Source: Verrucomicrobiia bacterium
GTDB taxonomy: Bacteria > Verrucomicrobiota > Verrucomicrobiia > Limisphaerales > JADLHS01
Length of the DNA: 64,000 nt
Assembly (NCBI GenBank): GCA_026125285.1
Contig: JAHCLO010000016.1
Location: forward strand, 62,001 to 126,000
Reading direction: 5' to 3'
Part shown: positions 10,217 through 21,756 of the stretch, piece after piece
Layout of the letters: the number at the start of each line of letters is the position of its first letter
How positions within the stretch are numbered: position 1 is the first letter of the stretch
The notes under the pieces: generated by a model
Database searches by the model: none
Told to the model about the DNA's origin: nothing
Seen by the model: the letters and a program-made list of their open reading frames with translations, nothing else
Translations under genes and position numbers: made by a program

Positions 10217-11596
10217 ATGAAAAAGATTATTCTGCTGCTTGGTGTCGCCGGTTTGCTGGCGACGAGTGCTTTCATTCCCGCCCTGGCTCAGGATGCGAAT
10301 CCTGCCGTGACTGAAGCGGTGGCTGCCGCCGGCGAAGCGGCCAAACCCACACTCGATTCGGGTGATACCGCGTGGATGATCACGGCCACCGCGCTGGTGC
10401 TATTCATGACGCTGCCGGGGCTGGCGCTCTTTTACGGGGGATTGGTTCGCGCGAAGAACGTACTGACCGTGCTGGTTCAATGCTTCGCCCTTGCCGGCAT
10501 CATCACCGTGTTGTGGGTGATTTTCGGGTATAGCGTGGCTTTTGACACGGAGAAGATGAGCGCGGGCGTTACTAACTTCCGATCATTCTTTGGCGGTTTG
10601 GATAAACTGTTTTTGGCTGGGCTGACGCCCGACTCACTCACAGGAACTGTCCCGGAGGCAATTTTTGTCACCTTCCAACTCACGTTCGCGATCATCACGC
10701 CGGCGCTGATGGTTGGCGCTTTTGCCGAACGCATGAAATTCAGTGCGATGCTGATATTCACCCTGGTCTGGTTTGCCTTGTCCTATCTTCCCATCTGCCA
10801 CATGGCGTGGTCCGGTGACGGCGCGTTGTTCTGGGACTGGGGGGTGCTGGATTTCGCAGGTGGAACGGTGGTTCACATCAATGCGGGCATCGCCGGACTG
10901 GTGGCCTGCATCATGTGCGGCAAACGACGCGGCTTTGGCCGCGAGCCGTTGCCGCCACACAACGTGCCCATGACCATCATTGGCGCATCCATGCTCTGGG
11001 TGGGCTGGTTTGGTTTCAACGCCGGCAGCGCGCTGGCGGCCAACGGGACCGCCGGCATGGCGATGCTGGTAACGCAAATCGCAACGGGAACGGCCGCCAC
11101 CGTGTGGATGCTCTTGGAATGGATGCGCAGCGGCAAGCCCACCGCCGTGGGTTTGGCCACGGGCGCCGTGGCTGGATTGGTGGCCATCACTCCGGCCTCC
11201 GGCACCGCTGGCCCGATGGGCGCTCTGATCATTGGGGCGGTGGCCTCCGCGCTGTGTTATGTGGCCGCCACTTCCGTCAAGCGCGCTCTGGGCTACGACG
11301 ACAGTCTGGACGTATTCGGCGTCCATGGCGTGGGCGGCATCGTGGGCGCCCTGCTTACCGGCGTCTGCGCCAGTGCCGCCTTGGGCGGGACGCCGCCTGA
11401 AGGCTATGCCATGGCCGGCCAGGTCTTTACGCAGTTGAAAAGCGTGCTGGTAACGGTCGTGTGGAGTGCGGTGGTGGCGTTCATCGGCCTAAGCCTGGCA
11501 AAGGTGACCGTCGGCCTGCGGGTGTCGGAAGAAGTCGAAGCCGCCGGATTGGACTTGTCCGAGCATGGCGAAGAGGGGTATCACACTGCCCGTTAA
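10217..11596 (+). CDS. amtB: Ammonium transporter Amt, copy 2
   Basis: 459-residue ammonium channel with signal peptide (MKKIILLLGVAGLLATSAF, cleavage near ALAQ). The pore histidines are in GGTVVHINAGIAGL near 219 and FGVHGVGGIVGA near 370, closer to the E. coli AmtB text than copy 1. The C-terminal tail LRVSEEVEAAGLDLSEHGEE is the GlnK-contact region. ATG 10217 is chosen as the signal-peptide start. The divergence between amtB1 and amtB2 against nearly identical glnK genes suggests gene conversion of glnK or independent acquisition of one channel. Confidence 0.94.
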   Translation: MKKIILLLGVAGLLATSAFIPALAQDANPAVTEAVAAAGEAAKPTLDSGDTAWMITATALVLFMTLPGLALFYGGLVRAKNVLTVLVQCFALAGIITVLWVIFGYSVAFDTEKMSAGVTNFRSFFGGLDKLFLAGLTPDSLTGTVPEAIFVTFQLTFAIITPALMVGAFAERMKFSAMLIFTLVWFALSYLPICHMAWSGDGALFWDWGVLDFAGGTVVHINAGIAGLVACIMCGKRRGFGREPLPPHNVPMTIIGASMLWVGWFGFNAGSALAANGTAGMAMLVTQIATGTAATVWMLLEWMRSGKPTAVGLATGAVAGLVAITPASGTAGPMGALIIGAVASALCYVAATSVKRALGYDDSLDVFGVHGVGGIVGALLTGVCASAALGGTPPEGYAMAGQVFTQLKSVLVTVVWSAVVAFIGLSLAKVTVGLRVSEEVEAAGLDLSEHGEEGYHTAR

Positions 11597-11724
11597 CCGA
11601 CCCAGCATTTAGAACAATTTAGAATGATTCTCGTCGAGATCGTGCGGATGGGCGTCGGTTGAGGCGTAGTCCGCGCGATCCCGCGATTTGCAGACCAACA
11701 AACAAACCAAATACCAAAATAGAA

Positions 11725-13137
11725 ATGAGCACACCCAAGAGCGTAATTGATATGGCCAAGAAGGCCGGGGCCAAGATGGTGGACGTGAAATTCGTGGACA
11801 CCTTCGGCACCTGGCAACACTTCAGCGTCCCCATCGGCGAATTGACCGAGGACGTGTTTGACGAGGGCTTCGGTTTTGACGGTTCCTCCATCCGCGGCTG
11901 GAAATCCATCGAAGCCTCGGACATGCTGGCCATGCCGGATCCCGACAGCGCGTTCATTGATCCCTTCATGGCCGTGCCAACCTTGTCCATCACCTGCACC
12001 ATTGCCGAAACCGGGACCAAGGAAGCCTACACCCGCGACCCGCGGGGCATTTCACAGCGCGCGGAGGCTTACTTGAAAAGCACCGGTTTGGCAGATACTG
12101 CGGTGTTCGGCCCGGAGGCCGAGTTTTTCATATTTGACAACGTGCAGTATGACCACAAATCGAATGGCACGTTCTATTCCGTGGATTCGGATGAAGCCGT
12201 CTGGAACACCGGTCGCGATGAGATGCCGAACCTCGGCTACAAAATCCGTCACAAGGAAGGGTATTTCCCGGTCGCGCCCATTGACACGCAGCAGGACATC
12301 CGCACCGAAATGTGCCTGATGATGGAATCGTTGGGCATCAAAGTAGAACGACAACATCACGAAGTGGCCACCGCCGGGCAGGCTGAAATTGATTTTCGCT
12401 TCGACACGCTGGTGAAGACCGCCGATACGATGATGCTCTACAAATACATCATCAAAAACGTGGCCAAGAAGCACGGCAAGACCGTGACCTTCATGCCCAA
12501 ACCGCTCTTCGGCGATAACGGCAGCGGCATGCATACACATCAATCGCTGTGGAACAAGGGCAAGCCGCTCTTCGCGGGCAAGGAATACGCGGGCTTGAGC
12601 CAGATGGCGCTGTATTACATCGGCGGCATTCTCAAGCACGCCAAGGCCCTCTGCGCAATCTGCAATCCCACCACGAACAGCTACAAGCGGCTCGTGCCCG
12701 GTTACGAAGCACCGGTCAATTTGGCCTACAGCGCACGCAATCGTTCCGCGGCGATACGCATTCCGACCTTCAGCGAAAGCCCGAAAGCCAAGCGGATCGA
12801 GTATCGTCCACCGGACCCGGCGGCCAACCCCTATCTGTGCTACTCGGCGCTCCTGATGGCCGGATTGGACGGTGTGCTCAACAAGATTGATCCGGGCGAG
12901 CCGATGGACAAAAACCTTTATGAGTTGCCGCCCGAGGAACACGCCAAGATTCCACAGGTGCCGGGCAGCCTGGACGAAGCCCTCGCGCATTTGGAGAAGG
13001 ACCATGCATTCCTGCTCAAGGGGGACGTATTCACCACTGACTTCCTGGACATGTGGATCACGCACAAGCGCAAGGAGCACGACGCGCTGCGCCTGCGGCC
13101 TCATCCGTATGAATTCTTCCTCTATTATGACGTGTAG
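11725..13137 (+). CDS. glnA: Glutamine synthetase type I
   Basis: Cytoplasmic dodecameric enzyme making glutamine from glutamate, ammonium and ATP. 470 residues, usual for GSI. Visible motifs: [22 protein letters not shown] (metal-binding Glu), [12 protein letters not shown] (ATP loop) and NRSAAIRIP. The adenylylation site NLYELPPEE puts the modified tyrosine at about 399, so GlnE-type control of the GSI-beta class is expected. It follows the two glnK-amtB operons but has no sigma-54 box in its 128-bp leader. A terminator lies at 13174. Confidence 0.97.
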   Translation: MSTPKSVIDMAKKAGAKMVDVKFVDTFGTWQHFSVPIGELTEDVFDEGFGFDGSSIRGWKSIEASDMLAMPDPDSAFIDPFMAVPTLSITCTIAETGTKEAYTRDPRGISQRAEAYLKSTGLADTAVFGPEAEFFIFDNVQYDHKSNGTFYSVDSDEAVWNTGRDEMPNLGYKIRHKEGYFPVAPIDTQQDIRTEMCLMMESLGIKVERQHHEVATAGQAEIDFRFDTLVKTADTMMLYKYIIKNVAKKHGKTVTFMPKPLFGDNGSGMHTHQSLWNKGKPLFAGKEYAGLSQMALYYIGGILKHAKALCAICNPTTNSYKRLVPGYEAPVNLAYSARNRSAAIRIPTFSESPKAKRIEYRPPDPAANPYLCYSALLMAGLDGVLNKIDPGEPMDKNLYELPPEEHAKIPQVPGSLDEALAHLEKDHAFLLKGDVFTTDFLDMWITHKRKEHDALRLRPHPYEFFLYYDV

Positions 13138-13173
13138 TTTTCCACGTGCTGCTTAAGGTCGGCGTGAACACAG

Positions 13174-13205
13174 AACGGCGCGGGTGGTTGGGCCCGCGCC
13201 GTTTT
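13174..13205 (+). terminator. Intrinsic terminator of glnA
   Basis: Stem CGGCGCGGG/CCCGCGCCG (13176-13184 with 13193-13201), extended by AA/TT, 8-nt loop, followed by TTTTC. Confidence 0.85.
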
Positions 13206-13313
13206 CTTCATTCCGGCTTAAACTCCTGCCGCATGGCTTCGAAACAATTCGTTGCCAGCTTGACTCCGATAGGACTCTGGCCGACGATGACGGCGATTCC
13301 TTTTCCAATGCTT

Positions 13314-13589
13314 ATGCGAAATCAAAGTGCTTTTGTGGTGGCGGCTTCGGTCTTGTTGCTTTCGGGTTGTGCCACGGATTCCGCGCGCGCCTACAAGATG
13401 CATCAGACGTCCGGCAAGATGACGCGCGGCTCGGACGTCGGCTACCGCGCCATCTGCAACACCCTGGTATCCGGCAGTCACGCGGACATTTGGACTGGCA
13501 CAATGTGGCCGGAAAAGGAGCGTGCCATGAGGGATGCCCTGCAACACAACAAGGAGTTTCCTGGCCATAACGCCAAGTTGGATCGTTGA
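13314..13589 (+). CDS. Small predicted lipoprotein (91 aa)
   Basis: Begins MRNQSAFVVAASVLLLSGCATD, a classic lipoprotein signal with lipobox LSGC, so the mature chain would be lipid-anchored at about Cys19. The mature part is about 70 residues, hydrophilic, and contains MTRGSDVGYRAICNTLVSG. An ATG two codons earlier (13308) is possible. I recognise no domain. It sits alone between the glnA terminator and rpoD. Confidence 0.6.
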   Translation: MRNQSAFVVAASVLLLSGCATDSARAYKMHQTSGKMTRGSDVGYRAICNTLVSGSHADIWTGTMWPEKERAMRDALQHNKEFPGHNAKLDR

Positions 13590-14055
13590 ACTAGTTACCT
13601 AAGATTGACGCCTGCTTCCGGCACCAAGCATTGTATTGGCTTGCCTGGCCTTCCGGCCGTCCCGAGGTCCCAGGAGGTATACACCGGCAGCCATTGCTTT
13701 TGCTATCCGACTACTCCGATTGCTGCGCCGGCTTCTATCTGAGTCAGGGCTGGCAGGAGGATTCCAATTGCAATTATCTATACACTAATGGCTTGCGCGG
13801 CTTGAATCTCGCCACTTGAGGTCTTGAAGGAAGGTTGTAACCCGCCTTTTTCCGGGCAAACCGCATTTATTCATTGAGTTCCAAAACGAATGAGCTACGA
13901 TGCAGAGGCGTCAGACTTCCGACAATTGTCGTTCCCGAAGAAAAAGCGAGAAGGCAAGCGTTTGGACGTGGTTCACGAATCGGCCTGTCACTGCCAGGGG
14001 GCTGTTGACGAAACCATTTCTGAACCGGAATCAACGGACGCGGGTCTTAACAAAT
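13590..14055. other. Intergenic region upstream of rpoD
   Basis: Short frames here (for example around 13631-13819) have no recognisable composition. The rpoD promoter probably lies here. Confidence 0.4.
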
Positions 14056-15924
<1,869 letters not shown>

Positions 15925-15950
15925 AGCCCCGCAAGCAGCGATTCTCAACT

Positions 15951-15981
15951 GGCCGAACCGCGATTCCCGGTTCGGCCTTTT
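15951..15981 (+). terminator. Intrinsic terminator of rpoD
   Basis: Stem GGCCGAACC/GGTTCGGCC (15951-15959 with 15969-15977) followed by TTTT. Confidence 0.85.
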
Positions 15982-16094
15982 CGGTTATCCGCTGAAATGC
16001 AATCAATCGGCTCAGTGGGTTTGGGGTTCCGTTCGGATTGTTCCCGCGATTTTGTTTGTTCCCTGCAGGGTTTCGATTCGCTATCGTGCCGCCC

Positions 16095-16409
16095 ATGAAA
16101 CGCCACGCTTTGCCCAGGCTGTCAGTGCTCCAAGTTGCCCTGCTCGCGATTGCTTTGCTGGTGGTCGGTTGTGCCACCACCGGCCAGGTGGATTGGAACA
16201 AACGCGTTGGCTCGTACACCTACGATCAGGCCATCGTGGAGTTGGGACCGCCCGACAAACAGAGTAAACTGAGTGATGGCCGGACGCTGGCCGAATGGTC
16301 TTCCCGCAGTGTTGGCGCCAGCGGCAGCCGCTCAACCCCGGTATCCGGTGTCCGTGCCTTGCGCCTGACCTTTGGCACGAATGGCCGGCTGGCGGACTGG
16401 TCCAAGTAA
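16095..16409 (+). CDS. Small predicted lipoprotein (104 aa)
   Basis: Starts MKRHALPRLSVLQVALLAIA with lipobox VVGC, so Cys26 is the likely lipidated residue. The mature domain includes YDQAIVELGPPDKQSKLSDG and LAEWSSR, the pattern of small SmpA/BamE-like envelope lipoproteins in which a GPPD turn follows a helix. ATG 16095 gives a clean signal peptide. A single gene between rpoD and the alcohol dehydrogenase. The function within the envelope is not known. Confidence 0.65.
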   Translation: MKRHALPRLSVLQVALLAIALLVVGCATTGQVDWNKRVGSYTYDQAIVELGPPDKQSKLSDGRTLAEWSSRSVGASGSRSTPVSGVRALRLTFGTNGRLADWSK

Positions 16410-16527
16410 GAAACTCAAGCGGCGACATCCAGTGCCGAAGGCTGATGATTCGGAATCTTGACTTGGCCGGCCCGCCAAAGAGAATACGCCCACGTGTCGT
16501 GCGCAATCTGAACCGCCACTCATATCT

Positions 16528-17682
16528 ATGAGCTTGCATGCCTTTTCATTTCCTACTCCGACTGTTTTCGGGAGTGGGGCCATATCCGAACTGCCAAAAC
16601 GCAGTCAGCTTCTCGCCCTTCGCCGTCCGCTGGTGGTCACCGATTCAGGCTTCGTTGCCACGGACGCTTTCCGCACTTTTTCGGAAGTGCTTGGGACGAG
16701 CGCGCAGGGGCGCGACTGGTTTCTTTATTCCGGGGTTCACCCCAACCCCATCGAGCAGGACGTCCGGGAGGCTGCCCAGTTCTTTTGCCAAAACGGTTGC
16801 GACGGAGTGATCGCGCTCGGCGGCGGCAGTCCGCTGGATGTGGGCAAAGCCGCGCGCCTCCTGGTCAAACGCCCGGGCTACGATCTGACGAAGTTTTATG
16901 AGGAGCGAGATTGGTCCGGGCTGGCCCCATGTATTGCCATTCCTACGACGGCGGGCACGGGCAGCGAAGTCGGCCGCAGTTCGGTCATTACCCTCGAGTC
17001 AACCCGCCGGAAGGCGGTGCTTTTTCATCCTGAGTTGTTGGCCAAACTGGTGATTCTCGATCCACAACTCACCGTCGGCTTGCCGCCCAAACTCACCGCC
17101 GCCACCGGCGCCGACGCCCTCACGCACTGCATCGAAAGTTATACCTGCCCCCAGTTCCACCCCATGTGCGATGGCATTGCGCTGGAAGGCATCCGCCTGA
17201 TCGTCGAAACCCTTCCCCGCGCATACACGCACGGCGGCGACCTTGAGGCGCGCGGAAAAATGCTGGTCGCCGCGGCAATGGGCGCGGTGGCGTTTCAGAA
17301 AGACCTCGGCGTGGTTCACTCGCTGGCGCACCCCCTTTCGACCCTCTGCGGGATGCACCACGGTCTGGCCAATGCCCTTTGCCTGGTGGCTGGTATGAAG
17401 TTTTGCGCGCAGACTCAGCCGGGGCTTTATCGCCGGGTGGGCATTGCCTGCGGGCTGGATGTGATGAAGTGTGCCGCTCTGGAAGCCGATCAACGAACAA
17501 TCTCTTTCATTGCTGATTTCCTTGCGCAGCTCGGCCTTAACACCCGTCTGCGCGACCATGGTGTGAAACCAGACCAACTGGATGCACTGGTGGCTCAAGC
17601 GGTGGACGATCCGTGTCACAAGACGAACGTCGTGCCGGTCACCGCTGGCGATTTCCTGAATCTCTATCTTGAAGTGCTGTGA
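16528..17682 (+). CDS. Iron-containing alcohol dehydrogenase (group III)
   Basis: NAD(P)-dependent oxidation of an alcohol to aldehyde (or the reverse). 384 residues, normal for the family. The GGGSPLDVGKA cofactor loop lies near 98-108. The iron ligands Asp and His are visible in GADALTHCIES (about 193-200), HSLAHPLS (about 265) and GMHHGLAN (about 279). It overlaps the aldehyde dehydrogenase start by four bases (GTGA), so translation is coupled. With the next genes it suggests stepwise oxidation of an amino-alcohol or diol to an acid; the substrate cannot be read from the sequence. Confidence 0.9.
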   Translation: MSLHAFSFPTPTVFGSGAISELPKRSQLLALRRPLVVTDSGFVATDAFRTFSEVLGTSAQGRDWFLYSGVHPNPIEQDVREAAQFFCQNGCDGVIALGGGSPLDVGKAARLLVKRPGYDLTKFYEERDWSGLAPCIAIPTTAGTGSEVGRSSVITLESTRRKAVLFHPELLAKLVILDPQLTVGLPPKLTAATGADALTHCIESYTCPQFHPMCDGIALEGIRLIVETLPRAYTHGGDLEARGKMLVAAAMGAVAFQKDLGVVHSLAHPLSTLCGMHHGLANALCLVAGMKFCAQTQPGLYRRVGIACGLDVMKCAALEADQRTISFIADFLAQLGLNTRLRDHGVKPDQLDALVAQAVDDPCHKTNVVPVTAGDFLNLYLEVL

Positions 17683-19109
17683 AAATACCCAACCAACTGT
17701 TCATTGATGGCGCCTTCCGCGATTCCGCGAAAGGACGCCCCACCACGCTCATCAATCCCGCCACGGAGGAGGTTAACGGCGAAGTCGCGGCAGCCGACGC
17801 CGGGACGCTCAACGCGGCAGTGGAATCCGCCCAGCACGCCTGGGAATCCGGCTGGCGCGATGTCGCCCCGGGCAAGCGCGGTGAAATCCTTTTCAACGTG
17901 GCGCGGGTGTTGCGTGAAAATCTCGAAGAGCTTTCCCAACTGGAAAGGTTGAACATCGGCAAACCGATCAGCGACGCGCGCGACGAAATCGGGTTGGGGG
18001 CACGGGTGTTCGAGTTCTACGCCGGGGGCATCACCAAGTTCTACGGCCAGACCATTCCCGTGGCGCGCGGTGGTTTTGATTTTACGCTGCGGCAGCCGAT
18101 GGGCGTCGTGGCCTGCATTGTGCCCTGGAATTTTCCTTTTCCAATCGCGAGCTGGAAAGCGGCACCGGCATTGGCCGCCGGCAACTGCGTGATTCTCAAA
18201 CCCGCCTCGCTCTCGCCGCTGACGGCGCTCAAACTTGGCGAACTGGCCCACGCCGCCGGGCTCCCGCCGGGCGTGTTGCAGGTGGTGCCGGGACCGGGCG
18301 GAGCGATAGGCGAGGCCCTGATCACACACCCGCTCATCCGCAAGGTGTCACTGACGGGTTCCACGGAAGTGGGCCGCCGCGCGATGGAACTGGCCGCGCG
18401 CGATTTCAAACGCGTCTCCCTGGAATTAGGTGGCAAGTCGCCGAACATTGTGTTCGCCGACGCGGATTGGGAGGTCGCCGCCGAAACTTCGCCGATGAGT
18501 GTCTTCGCCAACACCGGCCAGGACTGTTGCGCGCGCAGCCGGATGTTTATTGAACGCGGCATTTACGAGCCGTTCGTGGAGAAGTTTGTCGCCGCCACGA
18601 AGAAGCTGATCGTGGGCGACCCCTCAAAGGCAGAAACCCAGCTTGGCCCGCTCGTCTCCGCCGGACAGCGCACCACGGTGGAACAGTTTCTGGCTGACGC
18701 CAAAGCGCAGGGCAGCCGCTTTGCCTGCGGTGGGGCGCGGCCTCATCCCAAGGGTTTTTACCTGGAGCCTACCGTGCTCCTAGACGTGGCCAAACAGGAC
18801 CGCTGCTGGCGTGATGAGATATTTGGCCCTGTCGTCTGTATCACACCGTTCGACAACGAGGATCAGATGCTCCGCGAGGTGAATGATTCCCCTTACGGTC
18901 TGAGCGGTTCGCTCTGGACCAACGACCTGCGGCGTGCCTTGCGCGTGGCTCGGCGCGTTGAGAGCGGGGTGATCAGCATCAACTCGCACAGCAGTGTCCA
19001 TGTGGAAGCACCCTTCGGTGGATTCAAACAAAGTGGCATTGGCCGCGATCTGGGCATGGCCGCAATGGAAGGTTATACCGAACTCAAGAATATCTACGTC
19101 GCCCCCTGA
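17679..19109 (+). CDS. NAD(P)-dependent aldehyde dehydrogenase
   Basis: 476-residue ALDH of the betaine-aldehyde/aminobutyraldehyde type. The catalytic general base is in LELGGKSPNIVF (about residue 250). The nucleophile Cys lies in NTGQDCCARSR near 286. The N-terminal fold includes VVACIVPWNFPF and the cofactor segment TGSTEVGRRAM. The start is a GTG embedded in the stop of the upstream alcohol dehydrogenase. The glutamine-synthetase-like gene begins 5 bp after its stop. In the Puu pathway an ALDH acts on a gamma-glutamylated aminoaldehyde; the gene order fits that but does not prove it. Confidence 0.92.
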   Translation: MKIPNQLFIDGAFRDSAKGRPTTLINPATEEVNGEVAAADAGTLNAAVESAQHAWESGWRDVAPGKRGEILFNVARVLRENLEELSQLERLNIGKPISDARDEIGLGARVFEFYAGGITKFYGQTIPVARGGFDFTLRQPMGVVACIVPWNFPFPIASWKAAPALAAGNCVILKPASLSPLTALKLGELAHAAGLPPGVLQVVPGPGGAIGEALITHPLIRKVSLTGSTEVGRRAMELAARDFKRVSLELGGKSPNIVFADADWEVAAETSPMSVFANTGQDCCARSRMFIERGIYEPFVEKFVAATKKLIVGDPSKAETQLGPLVSAGQRTTVEQFLADAKAQGSRFACGGARPHPKGFYLEPTVLLDVAKQDRCWRDEIFGPVVCITPFDNEDQMLREVNDSPYGLSGSLWTNDLRRALRVARRVESGVISINSHSSVHVEAPFGGFKQSGIGRDLGMAAMEGYTELKNIYVAP

Positions 19110-19114
19110 CACGC

Positions 19115-20461
19115 ATGACTCTTAGACAATTGACCCAACAAGTTCGCGCCGGCCACATTGACACCGTTATCGTCGCATTGCCGGATCCCTTTGGCCGCTT
19201 GGTGGGCAAACGATTTCGCGCCGACTTGTTCTTGAAATCGGTTGCCAAGCACGGCACCCACGGCTGCAATTACTTACTCACGGTGAATCTCGACATGGAC
19301 CCGCTGGACGGCTTCGAAGTGGCGAACTGGGCGGCGGGCTTTGGTGATTTCGCGCTGCATCCCGATCTTGATACACTGCGTTTGATTCCCTGGCAGCCGG
19401 GCGCGGTGCTGGTGATGTGCGATCATTTGAAGCACGACGGTTCCCTCGTGGACGAGTCGCCACGCTCCGTGCTGCGCCGGCAGTTGGATCGGCTCAAGCA
19501 GCAGGGGTTGACCTGCTATTGCGCCAGCGAACTGGAGTTTTATTTATTCAATCAGACTTACCATTCGGCCTTCAACAGTGGTTATCGGGATTTGCTCCCA
19601 TCCAGTGATTACCGGATTGATTACCACCTCATGCAGCCGACACGCGATGAACCGTTGATGCGCGCCATTCGCAACGGCATGACCGCCGCCCGTGTGCCGG
19701 TGGAGAGCAGCAAGGGCGAGTGGAGCCGCGGTCAGCACGAAATCAATTTCGTGTACGATGAGCCGCTGGCCATGGCCGACATGCACGTGCTATTCAAACA
19801 GGGCGTGAAGGAAATTGCCGAGCAGCAGGGCAAGGCCGTTTCGTTTATGGCCAAATACGCTCCGAGTGAAGCCGGCAACTCCTGTCACATTCACATGAGT
19901 GTGTGGCGCGGCCGGCAAAGCCTCTTCCCGGCGTCGCCCGGACATGGCGGCACAAAGTACTTCCGCCAATTTCTCGGTGGCCTGCTCAAGTATTCGCCCG
20001 AGTTGTGCCTGTTCTTTGCGCCGACGATCAACAGCTACAAACGCTATCAGCCCGGCAGTTGGGCGCCGACGCGCATGGCGTGGGCGGTGGATAACCGCAC
20101 CGTGGGCTACCGCGTCGTGGGGCATGGGCCCGGCTTCCGCATCGAAAACCGTATGCCCGGCGCGGACGCCAATCCCTACCTCGCCTTCGCTGCGATGATC
20201 GCCGCTGGCTTGGCCGGCGTAGAGGAAAAGTTGGACTGCGGCGACGAGTATCTTGGCAACGCTTACATTGACCCGAATCTCGCCCGCTTGCCGCTCAGTC
20301 TTGGTGAGGCGGCCGATTTGTTTGACCGATCCAAATTTGCCCGTGCGGCGTTGAGCGACGCCGTGGTGAACTTTTACGTTCGCCACGCCCGGCTTGAGGT
20401 GGAAGCGTTTAACAACACCGTTACCGATTGGGAAAAAGCACGTTATTTCGAGCGCATCTGA
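19115..20461 (+). CDS. Glutamine-synthetase-like ligase (gamma-glutamylpolyamine synthetase type)
   Basis: 448 residues with the GS catalytic fold: CASELEFYLFN (metal Glu), GQHEINFVYDEPLAMAD, AGNSCHIHMSVW (ATP loop), NSYKRYQPGSWAPTRMAW and RIENRMPGADANPYLA. It lacks the adenylylation-site motif of GlnA and the usual GSI spacing, matching the PuuA/GlnA3-like group that ligates glutamate to a polyamine or similar amine. It lies directly after ALDH and before a HAD phosphatase, as part of one operon (gaps of 5 and 14 bp). The amine substrate is unknown. Confidence 0.85.
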   Translation: MTLRQLTQQVRAGHIDTVIVALPDPFGRLVGKRFRADLFLKSVAKHGTHGCNYLLTVNLDMDPLDGFEVANWAAGFGDFALHPDLDTLRLIPWQPGAVLVMCDHLKHDGSLVDESPRSVLRRQLDRLKQQGLTCYCASELEFYLFNQTYHSAFNSGYRDLLPSSDYRIDYHLMQPTRDEPLMRAIRNGMTAARVPVESSKGEWSRGQHEINFVYDEPLAMADMHVLFKQGVKEIAEQQGKAVSFMAKYAPSEAGNSCHIHMSVWRGRQSLFPASPGHGGTKYFRQFLGGLLKYSPELCLFFAPTINSYKRYQPGSWAPTRMAWAVDNRTVGYRVVGHGPGFRIENRMPGADANPYLAFAAMIAAGLAGVEEKLDCGDEYLGNAYIDPNLARLPLSLGEAADLFDRSKFARAALSDAVVNFYVRHARLEVEAFNNTVTDWEKARYFERI

Positions 20462-20475
20462 GAGGACCAAGCTGG

Positions 20476-21666
20476 ATGAGGCAAGGGAATCGCAATCGCG
20501 GACGCCCAAGCACTGGTGCGTGCAAACTGCTTTCGCCCGGCTGGAGTGACCGCACCCGCCGGGCTTTGGAGCAGTTGATTGATCGTGGCGCGCACCAGAA
20601 CCTGCCGGTAGTTTTTGATTTCGATAACACGCTCGTGGCAGGTGACCTGCAAGAAGCCACCTTGGCAGTGTTGACACGCGATGGAGTTCTGACGGCTTCC
20701 CGTCTTGCGGAGACGCTGAGTCCCCCCTTCCGTCTTCCGGATCGGGGCCGGATAACGCTCGATGCGAGCGCGGACATCACGGAATACTACGAGGCATTTC
20801 TGGCGCCAACTGCCCACGGGGCGCGCGACCTCACTCCCCTGGCCAACAGCTATGCTTGGGCCATCGAAGTACTTGCCGGTTTGAGCATTTCCGAAGTGGT
20901 GGCAGCGACCGCGGAAGTTTGCCGGCTGTCTCGTCTGCCCACGCCAAGCCACATCGAAGTAACCCCGGGCAAAACCCGTTTTCCGGTGCCGACCTTCTAT
21001 CCGCAGATGGTCGAACTCGTGGCCGAGTTGCTGCGCCGGCAGTTTGACGTGTGGATCGTTTCAGGCACCAACGTCTGGAGCGTGCGTTGGATGGTGAAAC
21101 ACGAATTGAATACGCGGTTGCGCGAGTATGGCTTGCGGACTGGATTGCGCCCGGATCACATCATCGGCGTTTCAACGCTGCTGGCTGACGCGCGTGACTG
21201 GCTCTACAAGGATGGTCTCCTAGTGCAGGAGAATGTCCGTTACGCCGCCCTCGACGAAACGGCACTTTCAAAATATCGGCTGACCAGTCGGCTCCAGTTC
21301 CCCGTGCCTACTTACTCTGGGAAAGTGGCCTGCATTTTGGATGCAATCGGCTGTCGGCCTTATCTATGCCTCGGCGACAGTCCCGGCGACCACGCCATGT
21401 TGAGTTTTGGGAAGAATCGGCTGTGGATGGCACGCTTGGAAAAACCGGACCACGTGAACCAAACCATCCAACTTATTCGTAAAAGTGGAAGCACGGGCTG
21501 GATGCTGCAACCCACGCTCGCCAGCGGTAATTCAAGTTTTGTGCCCGATTTGAACAGGCTCGCCAAACGGCACAAAAGCCTTTCGGCCGAACTGCGCAGG
21601 ACGGTCTGTAAGTTGTCCGACATAAGCAAGCAATTGGGTTTGATCTCAATTGCCGCCCCATCCTAG
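20476..21666 (+). CDS. HAD-superfamily phosphatase
   Basis: 396 residues. HAD motif I is VVFDFDNTLV near 46-55, motif II is the WIVSGTN segment (about 195), and motif III/IV is LGDSPGDHAML near 303. The C1-type cap lies between motifs I and II. Motif I with DFDNTL and a large helical cap resembles phosphoserine or phosphorylcholine phosphatase-like proteins. It sits last in the ADH-ALDH-GS-like operon, 14 bp after the ligase, with GAGAGGACC as a ribosome site. The substrate is unknown; a phosphorylated amino-alcohol is a reasonable guess from context. Confidence 0.8.
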   Translation: MRQGNRNRGRPSTGACKLLSPGWSDRTRRALEQLIDRGAHQNLPVVFDFDNTLVAGDLQEATLAVLTRDGVLTASRLAETLSPPFRLPDRGRITLDASADITEYYEAFLAPTAHGARDLTPLANSYAWAIEVLAGLSISEVVAATAEVCRLSRLPTPSHIEVTPGKTRFPVPTFYPQMVELVAELLRRQFDVWIVSGTNVWSVRWMVKHELNTRLREYGLRTGLRPDHIIGVSTLLADARDWLYKDGLLVQENVRYAALDETALSKYRLTSRLQFPVPTYSGKVACILDAIGCRPYLCLGDSPGDHAMLSFGKNRLWMARLEKPDHVNQTIQLIRKSGSTGWMLQPTLASGNSSFVPDLNRLAKRHKSLSAELRRTVCKLSDISKQLGLISIAAPS

Positions 21667-21756
21667 CGAATTCCCCTGTCACAATTGACTGCTCTCGTGT
21701 GGGTTTCACGGTTACCATTAGTCATCCATCCCCACTTGGGAGCAGTTGGGCTGCTG

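Noticed and set aside
11597-11724. Sigma-54 promoter before glnA
   Set aside because: No GG-N10-GC box with a TTGC end is present in the 128-bp leader.
13631-13819. 62-codon plus-strand ORF after the glnA region
   Set aside because: No ribosome site, no recognisable motif and no family memory; the composition looks random.
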